DNA of 64,000 bases. It comes from Ascidia mentula (lineage: Eukaryota > Chordata > Ascidiacea > Phlebobranchia > Ascidiidae). The position numbers were made by a program, and so were the translations under genes. The notes beneath the pieces were generated by a model. It did not search any database. It was not told where the DNA came from and was given only the letters and a program-made list of their open reading frames with translations. Below, piece after piece: positions 34,601 through 49,600 of the stretch (its first letter is position 1; every line of letters begins with the position of its first letter). The DNA lies in assembly GCA_947561715.1 (NCBI GenBank), contig OX387203.1:6014001-6078000 (forward strand). The letters run 5' to 3'.

Positions 34601-37600
34601 CCTGGTACCCAACAAATTAATAATTTACAATGCAATCGCATTTTATTATCTTATAAATTGTCTTAGGAAGCAGTTGACGTCCCAGTTATTAAAAACTCCA
34701 ATTAATATTTAAAATGTGTATCGCATCCGAAAGCTTGTGAGTCAAATTGCTTGGGGGCTGTTTTTACCACATAAAGATAAAAAAAACTTCAGACAAATGA
34801 GTCTGATAACCTAATGAGTCATTTACGTAGGATGACTTATCTGTCGCTGTAGCAATAACATATCGCTTTTATCGCGAACTCATCTGTTAATCTATGTAGC
34901 GCCTAACGACATGACAGTAATTGGCACGCAGTGGCAGAGACCAGCAGAATGATTTATCGCATTTCTGTGGCAGTTTCAAGGTAATGCGAAGGGCAATCAC
35001 TGGCACATGTTTATGCGCTATTTCCTTTCACAATGGTCTTTAATGTGTGATGTTGTGGGATTACTCTCTCAGCATAGCCTGTGAGTCGATTGTCCGAGAA
35101 CTAACCCTGCCCCGGGACCAATCTCACTACGGCATCAAAGGCGTAAGCTTAAAGCCGTTTGACATTCGTAAAGAACCTCTGTTTGGGCGTAAACAAGTTC
35201 GCACTGCGGTGAGATACTATCAAAGGAGCAGAGATTACGCGTATGCTCCGCTTATTTTCCGGAAACGCCACTGTTGCTGTTGACACATGCATCTTCCAAC
35301 CAACCGACAATGTTACGTGACTGAAAACCGCACGAATTCGGCGCCGCGCGAGGACCTTCCAGGTCGTAGGGCGCTCGGGACTGACATCTACGCGTAAACG
35401 TCGCTAAGTGCCACGACCGCATGACATGCGTAGTTCAAATGGAGAGTTTGTTAGGGTCCCATGACCCGGGGGCTATTCGTAGTCAAATCAACCGGCACTC
35501 GGCATAGGTAGAAGTATGGATCACTCGACACCTTATTATAACGTTCAAAATGGCGCTCCTTTATCTGATTAACTTCCACCATACCCTGAAAGTGCCGTCG
35601 AAGTTTTTCTATTAGATTTGCCCTGGTAGACGGTGGTGGGAGTGCTGGATGAGGCAAACGTGCTTTCAAATACTGATTAAGGGGCGATAAGTGGTCCCCA
35701 GTGACAGACGCCAAGTACTAATGAGGCGTGACGTGACCTTTTTGCCGCTGTCCAAAACTTGTTCTTTTGGAAGGTAAAATATCTAAAACGGGACTTGCAG
35801 GTGGCATTAATCTCCGGGTCAACGGTGGCAGGTGTTAAAAAGTGTTATGTCACTTGTGTTACGTTTAGACCAAGTTTTGACGCTTCGTGTTTTTGGCGCG
35901 CGGTAATTGCAACTTTCGCTTGCATGGCCCGTCTTTCGCATAGCCGCAAAATGATCCAGGGCTGTTTTTTGTGGGTATAGTGCATTCCTAAAACGGTCGT
36001 TTGCAAGATGTGGAAGATTTAACGCGCCCAATGAGGACAGTCATTAGTTAGGTGCACACGTTTAGCACAAGACTAACGTCTGTTTGCGGCCCTTGTGAAC
36101 AAGCTAATATAGGAGCTGGTGGTTTTCTCAAACCTAATGAACCGGGAAAGCGGAATCATCAGCGCGATTTTAAGCGGTCTTGCGTTACAGAGCACGGTGA
36201 AAGATTCCCAAGTACTTGTTTTTATTGCGCTAAGTGTTTCCCTCAGTGTCCGGCGAACAAAATCTCTTCTCAGCAAGAAACCGAAGTAACCCATGCGCCC
36301 ACAAAAAACCTACCGCCGCCACCAGCTGCACTGAACTGTTTACAAGATATTGTATCCGTAAATTTAAGCTTCAATTTTATGGTGGCCAACACATTTTTTC
36401 GCACATTAGACGCTTGCGATGTAATAGGCGTAACGATACGGCCCCGCGATAAGGGTTGTGGGTACATTAGCGTAACAATCGCCATGTAAGCGATACCCGC
36501 AACGATGAAAGCAACGCTGTTATAACTCAGGGTCGCATTCTATTGCAATGCGTCGGGATTACAAACCTCATTCAGGTGTAAACAAGATGGATCTCTCGTC
36601 AAAGCCCCACAACCACATCATGAATATTAATCGGATTTTACCCACACGTTCCCTACGCCTTTTCAGCGCATTGTCAGAGCTCGGGAATTTTACACGAAGG
36701 CAGACACAAGCCAGTGTAGTTCCAACCCTTGATGGATGAAAGTGATAAATTCCTTAAACGTAAACAAATGCCATATAAGTGAATGTCGGATGAGACTCGA
36801 TTTTGCACGGGTCTGGGGTGGACGAGGTGTTGTTGGTAAAAAGAGCAACCCAACGCGCGAATCGATTTATTCGAATCGGTTACGCACGAATCTCAGGCGC
36901 AATAACGTAAAGTGCACCCGGACATTTGGACAGAGGCGAGTGCCGAGCGTGAAATGCAAAAGCGGGGAAACTGAGAAGGCAAATTTCAAGCCACATTCAT
37001 CACCCAAAATACAGCTGCCTGAATAGCTTAGGACTTGTGAACGGTAATTTTCTCAACCCCCTTTCAAACGTCACGCGCGTCACAAACAGGTTTTGTGACG
37101 TCAAAGCAAGAGGAAGAGGGCGGCACGAGAACGCTGCAAGCGTTGGAGGTCCCGTTAATGCAGGTACCACTGCACTTTTAAAGCGGCCTGAATTTGTGGA
37201 TTAGCGGCCGTTTTAACGACACCCAATCCTCCACGGACATGTTGGGTTCGGGTAAGGGTTGAAAACTAAGCGCGACCTCGTGACAAAACACGTAGTCAGT
37301 AGGAAACCAAGTCCAGAATGCTTTTCGGAGTCGAACGTCACAGGGCTGCTGCTATTTATGAGCGATTCGCGCGATTTCAACATTCAACGCGACACCCCAA
37401 CTTTTTTTCACCAGAGGTTACGTTGCGCAATCACTAGTTTTTGATAAGCGGACTCCCGTGAGCGGAAGGGAAGCAAGGGATTTCACACCGACTAGGCACA
37501 GGCATGGCGCCCTATTCTTCAAAGTGGCACCTGCGTATAACAAGTGCAAAGCGCACCAAGGCGGCCGGATTTAACTGCAGTACGGAAAATGAAAAGTAAT

Positions 37601-40600
37601 GGCGGCTAATTAGACGAAAAGGCAAATCCTTCAGCTGCTTGCAAATCTTATTGTCAACGCGGACGTGAGTCAAAACTTCAAAATCAGCCACAACGCAAAG
37701 ACAAATTTTACAAATTAACGCGTTATGTGGTTCATAGAATAGAAGGGGCAGTGCGACTGGGGTAAAACGATCTGCTTGGCGCGGAAATTGGGTAACAAAT
37801 CCCTGGGTCCAACCCCTTTTCGACTGAGAGCAGACGAGACGTTTAATCTGTGCCCTTGGAAGCCAAGTAACGACAATACCAAGAAGACGGGCAGCCTCCA
37901 ACTTCGCCAATACGGGAAGGTGAGATGCCTGAGTGCGTAAATGCAACAGCTGAACGGTATCGGTCGCACGAAATTGTGGCGCCGCAGCGAAAATGCAGCC
38001 ATTTAATCTCATCTGCGTTGTCGCAAGACGTGCACATGAACGCTCTTGTGTGTGGATGCAGCCTCTTACTTCACGTTTAACCGAAGCCTTTAACCAACAA
38101 GAGTCGACTACCCTTTGAAAGGAACGCGGTTTTCGCTGTGTATTCATGCGACACCCCGTCTGCGTTCGCTATTTGTCAGTTAAGACTTTGCAGCTTTCAT
38201 TTTCGCGCGAATGTACAATGAAACCCTTTCAGGGTGATTGGTTGGGGTCTCAGGCGCTGGCGCGTCGGTAAATTTGCACTCAAAAGACTTGCGCGTGAGC
38301 AGTTTCCAATCCCCATTGTAGTCGTTCAACGCAAACCTCCAACATCATCATGGAATATTTGCAAATGTCAAAAGTCGTTTGAATTGTCGCGGAGGCGGTC
38401 TTGACATTCGTTAGATTAATAATAAGAACGTTTACAACGTGTAGCCTCGTTTGTAAAGTGGTTACGTTGGAATTTAATTGGGGAGTCCTCTATAGGCTAA
38501 AATTGCTTCGAAAACTGGGAACGGTATATTGGCGCAAAACGAGTAAATTTAACAGATTTTGGCGGTACTCAGGGAGCACCGTCGACCGCGTTAACAGCAC
38601 ACAAGAATTGCGCGACAGTTCACCTGAGGCCTTTTGGCGATAAGTCACGTTCCGGAATCCAAATCGTTGCCAAGCATCAGTTCAAACCAGTAATCACGTG
38701 ACCTCCAACTCGCCCAGGCACGTAAGCAAACATCATTCTCCCACATCGTACGGCAAGCTCTAAAGCCCCGGTTGCGTATAGATTTCAAGACACCTTTCTA
38801 ACGACCACACGCTTTTCGCTTTATATCGTTCCGTTTATAGCAAATGCTGACTTTTGAGTCCACCACGCTTTAAACATTCCTTTCTTGTTCTGGGTTATCG
38901 GACGAGCGGGTTGAAATTTTTGGCACTGTTACAGTGCAATGTCAAAAAAGGCATTGATTTGTGGTTGATTCGAAGTTAATATGTTGAGTTTCCACACTTC
39001 AGGACAACGAAAGCATAGAACAATTGCGCCAAAAATGACTCAATAGCGGTCGGTGCCGAGACCAAAAGACGAAGTGATCGACGACATAATTGCACGTTTC
39101 TCAATCCGAACAACGAAAAGTTGCTCGCGCGACCGCGATTATTCTCCAAATAAGAGTCCGCCCGGCGCGACTCACAACCGTCCATTAAAATACCGGGTAA
39201 CCCAACACGGACTCGCACTGCGTTTATGAAGATCTCTAGTATGCCAGGACCAGCTAAGAACCCTGTATCATTGCTCGAGTCCGGAAAGATATAAGCCGCT
39301 ATGTTGAAAAAAGGTCAGCGGAATAGGCGCCTCGTGTGTCATCACTAGCTCTAATGCAACCCTATTGCTGTCGACGGCTCGAACGAAGATGTTTTCTTTT
39401 CAGGTGAACCGGCCTGGGCCTCCGCGTTCGCCTCACCGCAGCACTATTACTTTTACCGTGGCGGCAAGGGCCAAAAACTTGGCGCAACCGCGAGAGTCAT
39501 GAGACAAAGAACCCATTGTTTGTGCCGCGCAGTCGCTGCGCGATCATCTGGCGATTGTTTACGAAAGGACGATTACGCGCGCTGGCTCTTTGCGCGTTGC
39601 TTCAAACGAAAGGCCGACGAACTTGGGGTTAGGCATGGGTTGGGGCCTGGTTCCGGCCCCGTCTGCTTTCCTTACTCTGGGATCTCGGAATGATTTCGCG
39701 AGAGCTTTTGCCGGTTCCGGTTCGTTTACGCTTTGTTTACATTTAAGTACTTGTTTATGTTAAATTTGCAAATATTTGTTATAAGGGTACGCTGACATTA
39801 ACATCAATGTTCATAGTCTTGGTGCAGTATTGGCCGAGAGACAACTTATTTCTTGAACTGACAAATCCGAATTAATTTTGAGAGCGCGGTTTGCGTCAAG
39901 ATCCGTTTACAAAACATGCCCAGGAAAGCAGAAAATCAAAATATCCCATTCGCAAAATAAATCCGTGCGTTAAATTTCTTTTGTCCCGGCCAAGCCCGCT
40001 AAACCGCGTTAGCGTTGCTGAACCACCACCAAAACCAGGTTGTATTGACAACAGCGGAGAAAATGCAAGCAACTCCTCATCTATCTCACGAGTCATTAGG
40101 CCCGGAAAACTCGCGACGCCGTGATTTGCGGCCAAAAGCTTGAGTGTAAACGTATCCAGGCCACTTAGGCAGCCCGTCGGATTTCCCACGTCTTGGACGG
40201 GGCGTTTAGCATCTAATTTTACAAAAGGTGACGAAGAAAGAGACCCATCTGGCCACCCGAGTACTCAAGTGAAGACAGGTCATAAGGTCCCGCTGCCCAT
40301 TCGACATACCCATGGGTAATTAACGCACAAGAATCCTCATAATGATTATGTACTAGTTCGTTTAGTAATGCTCAAATATAATATACTGACTGTCAGTGCA
40401 AACGTTAGCATCCCAAAGCTTTCAAATGAATGAAAAAAAGTGAAAAAAAACAATTCTCAAAATATCATGGAGTCAATGAACAGGATATTTTATGGTGTCT
40501 ACAATCTTACGGCAGGCAAGTCGAAAGTGGCGCTATTGAACATATTTCATTTAACTTTAGGGATGCATGTCAGCGACGCAACCATGTCAAAATGTTTACA

Positions 40601-43600
40601 ATCAATCGAATCGGCGGCTTCTAAATTCCAAGCAGGTTTAATAAAGAAAACAAATGAAGTCCGCGTCCCATGCTCGACTAACGCGGCAACAGCGCGGCGA
40701 TTTTTCGCGACACAAATAGAACGTGTTTAGAATGAAAACAACGAGCAGGGCAGGCATTCCTTGGCGTCTAAGCGCCGGGCAAAGGCGAATTACAACGGCT
40801 TGGCGAAGTTTTTATTTTCTAAGTCTTAACAAGCGCTGGGGGTGGGGAGTGACCCGTATTTATCGTTAAACTGCCCGATAGAATTTTTAGTTCCGAAGGC
40901 CGCTTTTGGACACGCCGACGCTAAATTAGATAGAAATCGTTGGCGGTGAGCTGTGAACTGTGCGCCCAAGTGGAACCAATATCGGCGTCGGCGACCGGTC
41001 AGCCAAGAGCATTTAAATTCCTTGCCGAAAAATCCTACTTTTCCAGACTGGGCTTCCCGCAAAAGCTTCCTGTATATTATTCTAGTCTCAAGCTCCCGGG
41101 GCTTTTGGTTTACGCCCTGGTAACGCAACATTCGAGCTTTGATACCCTGGCTGTATGTTTGTGTACAAAGAAGGCGTGGGGAGATAGAGCATTCCCTACA
41201 CAAGCTCTTAGCTGGCGAGAAGAGTTGCAAACAAGGCGTAATGTTTTACATTGCGCTATGCTCCATTTAATAGATTTCCCACCTAACCCAGCCAACGAAG
41301 GTGTGTCGCAAGGCATTGCTATACATGCGCCTCAGGAATCTCGTGTCCGTTACAGCAATTACGATGTACAGCTACGACTGTTGACGTCACGCTCTTCTTA
41401 CCTGGATTGTGGACGTGAAGTTGAAGTTTCATGTTATGTTCAGAGCAGACTCCGCCTTGCTTCGTATTGATTCCACCATGTGTCCCGTCTGAAGCGGCTG
41501 AAAATTAAAATGCTAGGTTAGCGATATGTAGGCGGCAATTGATTTGGCGTCATGGGACGAGTGACTTAATTGCTTGGCCAAACAATAACGTCATCGGTTA
41601 TATCGGCAATTGATTGTTGCTCACCAAAAAGTACACAAAAAAGGAAAATTATAAACGATATTTTGTAAGGCAATATCAGGGAGGTTGTGAACGATTATGA
41701 ACCATTGCACAAATGTATGCAAAGAGCATGTTGCATGACTTAATTCCATCGTATAATAACAATTAATGTTTAGTCGAACTTACAAACCAGGCTTGGGTAA
41801 ACCTAAATGTATATTTTACTCAAAAAAATATGCAGTTCGATGACATTCAGCCGGGTCGTGACCCCGCAGGTTGATATGATTTCATCATACCACACATGCA
41901 AACACAAGGTGAATAATATTAAAGATTGTCGACACGATAAGGCACGCGTGCATGTTTTATCTTCAGCCAACGGAGACACCTAACTAAAGTTCACCTCTAC
42001 ACTCAATTAAACTCGCTGCTCCTGGTGCACCTGGATCAATAAAAAAACCGTGAAACATGCGAAAGGACTTCATCCAAATAAAAGTCAGTGGGGACCAAAG
42101 CACACACAGGTAACCGGAAAAAATCTTTGGTTACAGTGCCGTTAAGTTGGCTGTTATTACATGACACTGGTTGTAATGCAAACACAACTGATTTTTGCTG
42201 CACTCGTCCACGTAAATTGCGGTCATGGGATTTCGGCTTTGGAACACCATACATAGCAATGGCAAAAGATAATCCGCCTTTTTACGCAAAATGGGCAGCT
42301 TTTGGCAACAAACAGGGCACAGAAGTTCAGAAGAGATTGTGTTTTGGTGCAGGTGTGCCAGGTCTCGAATTTGTATAATCTAATTTCAAATGATCTTTAG
42401 TGTATTTTGTCCATTGGGCTTTAAACCCGCGACAATCCTGCGAACGAATGCCTAATTTCTGCCAATGTCATCCGAGGACATGTATGTACTGATCAGTTGG
42501 AAAAATTAAGCAATTGAGAAAAAAAGTAGTTGCCCCGATACTTCCGAACAGCAACACTGGGATCCAGTTTGCAGTAACGGGAGCCCAGTAATCCGATTTG
42601 TGGATAACGTTCCAAACCCGTACAACAGTTCGTTTTGGACGGCAATTAATTAGCAAGCAAACAGACAAACATACGGGCCAGTAGGGGCGTCGTTCTAAAT
42701 CCACAAACCGCCAGGCGTAAAACAGATCATCTTTCTTTTGACTTCTACGAGGTTTACAAACATTTAAATTGTACAAATCCATTCGCAATGACACTTGTGC
42801 ACGGATTTTGTGTTACTTTTCATCAAACTTAATCCCCGACGATTCCTCGTTTCCATTTGTAAATGTTTGACAAACAAAGGAATTAAGTCAATTGCAACGA
42901 TTGTCCTCTGCTGACGTCTAAAATTTGAATTTCAAAAACCTAGCGTTTTTTCCTGTGGTCTTCTTAATCAATTTCCCTTCGCTTTCTTATTACACAGTTT
43001 ATACACAATACCTGAGGAAATTGACTTATGGGATAATTAACTTTAACGTGGCAAGTGGTTTATGAACCATTGGCTAAGTTAATGAAACGGAAACGTTTCA
43101 AGGCGGTGAGAATATTATTGCACCAAGCATCCAAGTGTTGCGTTACAGGCCTCAAGGCAAAGGTTACCGTCAGAGCTATGACAAAAACTGTTTTTAGCTA
43201 CATTGCCAGCACAGACCATTGCGAACTGCCAGTCATTAAGTCTCCGTTTTTCACACTGACGGGATCAGCATGAAAGATTGTGTTGCTTGCGAACTGGATA
43301 TCCGTGAAGTTGTGAAACAGACACGATGAAATGGTATTTTTATTTTCAACAAAGGTTTTCAGGACGTCAATGGCAAACCAGGACTCCGAAAACAAATTAA
43401 CATATTACAGGCCTAAGACAGTTTCATGTGAAGAGCTCACAGCATGACAACTTTCCTTTTCGATGGAGGATTTTCGAGTCTCGCTGGAGACGGTTTGTGA
43501 ACGCCCTGATGCGCTTGACCGAAAAAAATGTCTTCGTCCGCATAGTTCTCTCGGAGAAGACAAAACGTCGATTCGCAATACATGCTCGGGGCGCTCGGGC

Positions 43601-46600
43601 GTTAAAAAAACTAAAAGCGGCAGAGTTTTGTCTGCTGTTCGATAGGCAGTAATGGGGGTTTCGTGTAGGGAAAAGCATCGGCGCTTGCGATAAGAAAAAT
43701 ATTGACGTCGAATGCTGCACGATTACGGTAAGCAGAAAACTTGTGAAAACATTCCTTTACGTCATGCAAGTGCTGGGCACGGACCACATCCAATACACAG
43801 TGATTAGTATTGGCAGGAGGAACCCTTCTACGACCAGACACCTTTCGCTTCTTCAATTACATTACACCGAACGCATAACGTTGTCACTGTGACCATCTCG
43901 TGTCCTTTTAGTCAGGGTCACGACAGCTGACGTTAGATGATAAGACGAAAGGATATATGGAGATGGAAGCCAGGCGGCGACTTTTAGATCGCAATTTTCT
44001 CCGCTTTCGGGCGCTCTGTAATCCACGCCGATGTTTCTTTAGCATAAATAAAGGATGAGCAGGCTCGCGCGCCCAGGATAAATTTGAAACCGATCCGTCG
44101 CGACGTTTTTTGTCGCGGTATTGCGGTTTGTGTTAAGGCAGGCCTCGGACGGTTTGGGAATCGACAAAAAATACAGCTAAATGTTGAGTTTAAAGGGCCA
44201 CGAAATATTGGCACGGAACTGCATGAAATTTTAATGTGTCTTCTCCTTGGCAGGGATTCACACTAAGAGCGCCATTTTTAAGGGGGCAATCCGTCACGTG
44301 ATGATAAAATCCAGTTACTGAGAAACGTATGACGAAAACGTGCACGTGTTTACAGGGGTACGATCCGACTTCTCAAGATGTTTACAACCTGATTAGAGAG
44401 CCGGGCAACTTGTTTCGACAGTCGATTAATATATGGCAAGCAGAACAAAGAAACCGATGCCCATCTTTCACGTGCAGCGCACCACAAACCCCTTGCAGCT
44501 ATTTATCACGTTACCCGTACACCCCATGGTTCAGCCTTGATGTATGATGTACGGCCCACACTGCGCGCCAACTATATTGACAGCCGCTAATTGGGCTGTT
44601 TTCTGTCAACTGGATGACTAAGCCCAGATGCAGGTCAGTGTCGGGCGTTTCCATCCGTCAAGAAGACGCGTGAAAAGATTAAGCTCCCAACCAACTCGAA
44701 ACAACTTGTTTTCGATCTTCCCGTCGGCCATTGCTTTGCGTGTGTCGCCGCAAACTTGCATAACAAGCTTACGGTTGACATTTTGGAAGAAAACGAGGGA
44801 CGCCGTGAGTCATCCGCACATATCACGTGACAGCGTGGTCATGCATCCACGCACACAAACAGCGCCCTTGACAGGTCTGGCGCGACGTTTTGACCGAATA
44901 GGGAAAAGAGAGCACATGTTGATTTGAGTTGAACTGGGCGAACTCGGGGAGGCGTCCGGGACATTAAAAATCAAACCCGAGCCTCTGACACAGCGGGTAT
45001 GGGAAAAACACAACCTGAAGTTAGCGTGGGCGCAAAAGGAGGCAGAAACAATTCTCGGCTTGATTCTAAATTGCAAAACGACTGTTCAGATCCTTTTAAC
45101 TCCCGGGGAGCTTAACTCCTTGCAAAGAGGGCGACTTGTTTACTTTCGAAATTACCTGGTGCGGTCGCCGGTGCTTTCAAAGTGCGAACCACTTCGTTAG
45201 GAAGTAAAAGCGACTTCAGAGGATAAAACCGCTTTAATGCAACGCCAAGCCTTAAACGGGCACAGGCCAATTATAGCGTGAAATGCATTTCTCATTAAGT
45301 CACGGGGGACAGGCATGCTACAGTCGCCTAATCATCCTGGAACTTACAAGGCGAGCATAAAAATTTAATCCTGTTTTGTTGGGGAGTTCAGTCAGGATCG
45401 ACGTAGGCTTTGTTAAGCCGAAAGTTCAGCCAAGCGGAACAAGGTACCCAACGCAAATGCCAGGACTATTACACTGGAGTTTGCGGCTTTTCACGATCGT
45501 TCGTGAGGGAACGGAGCAAAGGGTTTCGTGCTTGCGCTGGGACCGCAATGAAGGGGGCAGCGATGCGGAACTGGCTTCGTCCAATCACGCGCGTCGACGG
45601 TTACGGAAAATATTTCGCGGTCATTGGCCCGACAATCTCTCTTGCATGTCTCGCCTTCGAGTGAAGTAAAATCGTTAAAATAGGCTCAGGACTTAATTTA
45701 TGGAGGGTCATTTGAAAACACACACCCATCCATGTACGCAAACAGGAGAGGTTCCGCAAATTTGGACATCGCGCGACCGTGATGTCGAGGGTGTAGATGC
45801 CATGGATGACTGGGATGTTTTGGGGCGAGGTTGGCTTGAGCAGCTGGCTTTTAGGATAATTACCCTGGATTGGCAACATTAGGCAAATGAAAATAATCTT
45901 CGCGACCGCATACACCCCAGAGGCTTGGTCAGATAAATTTGGCAACGGGCAAAAGTTTGCACGGCGAAATGCACGGGAGGGGCTAGGAATGTGGGTTCGC
46001 CCGCAACAACGACAACAAATTTCTTGTGGGTCCTTTCCTCTGAACTTGACGGCTCATTTTTCGTCCAGTTCGCGCACTTTAGCTTACAGATCGCGACAAC
46101 ACCTGTCTGTCAGGGATATCGGGTTACGCACAACCCGATTTCGGCGGCGACAAGTCGTTCGCATTTGCAGGGGGGGCCGAAACATTTCGTTCGCATGACG
46201 CTACGACAATTAGCCTGGGAAAAAAGAAGCGCATCTCCAAACATCTGTGTAGCGAAGGTCCACAGTTAAATGTGACCCGGGTTGTGGCGAATCCGCTTGT
46301 TTTGCGTTTTAATGAATCAGGAAATGCGAGGTTGCATTCTTGACTCGACCGAGCCTGGTGTGGCGGAGACCAATGGTACAGACGTTTGCGCCGAGAACCA
46401 GCGACCCATAATAAGTTCGGCCCTCAACTTGCCTGGGACCGGCGAAAACAAGCGATCAGGATTGCTGATGCGCCCCACGGTCGGTAAGAGGGGCCTGCTT
46501 TGCCGACGCGCCTTGCAGATAGAGTTACTCTTGATTTTCATGCTTGTGCTCCCCCGGAATGCGACAGCAGGCAAACAAGAAGGTGCAATAAGTACGCTAT

Positions 46601-49600
46601 GGGCGCCACAGGAAAGCCTTCGCATAGCCTACGTGCCCTGCACTGATGGATTATAGAGTCAACATTCGCAAATTGCTCACAAACCCCCTAGTTAAAGTCA
46701 ATGTGAATATGCGTTTGAACATTCGGACTTGCGGCAAATTTCTGTACAAAGTGCCTCGTCTTTAGGGTATTTAAATAAATTACTGAAGGCTAATGGACAA
46801 TTAAAACCAGTCTTTGGCCTATAAAGGGCATTAGCGGATTTAACCTCCGCCGCCTGCCCGTTTGCAAAGCGATTCGTCTGTTATCGGTGCCCCAAATCGC
46901 CTCCACATGCCATACATCATTTTTGCCGACATCAAACGCATGCCGACCTGCCAAGTCCGCAGCTTGCCGCATGTCACAGCCCTGGCATGTGTCAGTGACA
47001 ATTGACACTGACCGTGGCAACGGGCATTGGCCGAGATAAGACTTGTCAGAATCGTTTTGCCACCTGCCCTACCTTCACGCCTAAATGAAAATATGCCACC
47101 CTGGCCGATAAATTGCTCTTTGACAAGCAACAAAAACTCTATTGTGTTGCGCGCCATTTCTCGAGGCTTGTAGGCGAATTTCAAGAGTCATTAGATAGAA
47201 ATAGAAAAAGTGCAAAAAAAAGGTTTTGCTGGTGAATTTATACTTGGATGGACTCTCGAATGTAAAATTGCATTGCTGTTGGCGTCTATCGATATGAAGG
47301 ATCCTAAACACCAGGTAGCGAAGATTTTGGGCAATGAAGTGTGCCTAAGACTCTGTCATTTGCCCCAGTGGTGGAAATAGATGGTTTCAACTAACACCTG
47401 CACATGAAGGCACAGCAGCCGACGGTTTGTTTCGCCATGCAACGGTAGGCAAGACCAAGTAGGGAGAAAATGCGTAGTTAAAAGTCAAGTCACTATGGGG
47501 CAGGCATCGCACGGTATACATTTGGCGATAACGAAAACACGACGCAATGAAATGCGGCGTCTGACGGATGAAGATAGATATATATAGTCCCGGATTTGGT
47601 GTACAAGCCTCTTGTTTCTCTACACAAACGCGTCTTGTTAAAGTGCCATTGCGACCGAGTTGTCACGACAACGAACTTGGGTTCGTTACGCTCATTCGGC
47701 GTGACAATGCCAACAGCTAAACCGTAAAGGTGGGGAGCGGAAAATGCCACCCAGTTGTCGCCGAGGGGCCTCATACCCCAAAGTGCTAGTTACGTAAATC
47801 TGCTAAACGGTGCTTATCACGCAAAAAGTTGGGGCACAAGCCCGGAATGGTACCAACTTCAAACATTCCGGCACCAAATGACGCCATAGCTCAAGCCACC
47901 AACCACCTGGCATGACACTCAACTGGTCCAAGGCTGTTAAAACGAGTGAACAAAATACGACTGAGGTGACGAGGTGCCTATGGCGTTTGCTTGCATGCGG
48001 TTTGCGGCTTCTTTGTGCTTTGCGCCCGCCTGCCCTTGAAAATAGTTTACACAAACACTGGCAGCGGTGTGAACTAACAAAAGACAGAAGAAAAGGATAG
48101 GGGGGCCCTTAAAATCGATGCACCTTTTGGCAATATTTAAAAAATTGCGTTTGTCGCGCGGCGGGTTTTAAGCCTATCGATCAACACAACTCGTTCGAAA
48201 GCCATGCAAAAATTCAATGTTCGATCGCAAGCAGGAATGGTGAAGATAAGTTGGTATGCGCGAGCTTACAAGATTCGGCCACGGACAAGTTTGGCAAAAC
48301 ATGACTATCAGTGTCCCCGGGGCCAAGCCTAATCCGGGGGAGAAAGATTTTCTCCTCTACTTACTCGCTGACCCGAAAAAAACAAGGGCCTACGTTTTCT
48401 GTTGTTGTTTAATCTCGGTCTCTGAACCCAACGTCTTTTTAAACGAATTCAAGAGGAAAGACGTAATCCATCCCAAGGTAAATTGAACTTCGAGAAGAAG
48501 TTTTTGGCCAAAACTAAACGCTTTAAAACATGTCAAGACTCATCGACCCGTTTTACGCGATAAGCTGTAACGAAATCCTATTATTGAACGGCGTAAGACA
48601 ATGTCAAAATTTGATTGAATTTGACTACTCAAAAAAGGTCATTGATAACAAGATAAAGTACTCACAGATGACGTAGTAGGCCTTGTTCGGTTCAAATTCA
48701 AGGCCCCAAGGCGAAGGTGACAACTCCTGGAAGTAAAACGTATACTTCTTCTCACGCTTGGGAACGTCGCACGTGATGAGACGTCTTCCTCCGGTGATGT
48801 TGCAGGTCTTAAAATGATCCTCGTTGACGAGGTAGAGTTTAAAGTAAAACAGCTCCTCGTGATCTCGACCTTGTCGTGGGCAGATTATGTCCAGCTTGTC
48901 ATACATCGCTACGTTCACGCTGCTCCTTGACCCTGGCTTGAACCTGAACAGAAAAAAATAATAAGGTTTACGCGAGACCAAGAATTACAAGTACTGTGCA
49001 TCGCCTCTCGCTATTTTTAACACTGGGTAATTACCCAACATCTCGGTTGGAACACTGGCCCTTGTGTAAGTAACAGACTAAATCTGTATAGCTTGGTTAA
49101 ATAAATTACGTTTTTTACAGACCTGACAACAAATGAATTGGTTACGGCAGACGTCCCAAAAACAAGTGAATTGCATGTGGATAATTGTAGTAGTTTTTAC
49201 AAAAAAATAATTAAACACAACAGAAACCCTAACCCCCAAAAATTAGTGACTTTGGGACTTAGGGATCGTTTACTTATGACGCCTGGCAGGTATTTACAAA
49301 GCAGGGCAAACAACTGGGAATTGGCATGACTGCAGGTCGATCGACGTTTACTCCCCAAGGCTGGAAAATGATGATTCCACATCGGCAGGCGAGGAACATA
49401 TTGCCATGGAGAAACAATCAATACCAGAAAACCACGGGGTCGATGCTGAGTGCTAATAGAGAGGCCCTGGGAACAGGACCTGCACCCCATATGTAGCTGA
49501 CACTGAGCGCCAAGATATCGACCACAAACTAGTTAGATCGAGCGTCTAATCACTGCTGCATGCGAACAACTTAAATCCTTTCCCACTCGCCATCAATGAA

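Noticed and set aside
35451..35714. 87-codon minus-strand frame inside ephrin intron 3 with protein-like composition
   Set aside because: No convincing splice sites in a phase that fits the ephrin transcript, no motif, and exon 3 joins exon 4 without it.
37512..38147. 211-codon open frame on the minus strand, the longest in the window
   Set aside because: It has no recognisable domain, lies inside an ephrin intron and has competing open frames in other registers. With tens of thousands of codons scanned in six frames at this composition, one frame of this length is plausible by chance.
40940..41470. 176-codon open frame on the plus strand
   Set aside because: It runs antisense over ephrin exon 3 and shows no domain; the minus-strand exon has a clear family match and splice sites.
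41938..41948. TAAGGCACGCG, identical to the first 11 bases of miR-124
   Set aside because: The following bases diverge from miR-124, and the flanking sequence does not fold into a hairpin with a matching 5' arm beyond six base pairs.
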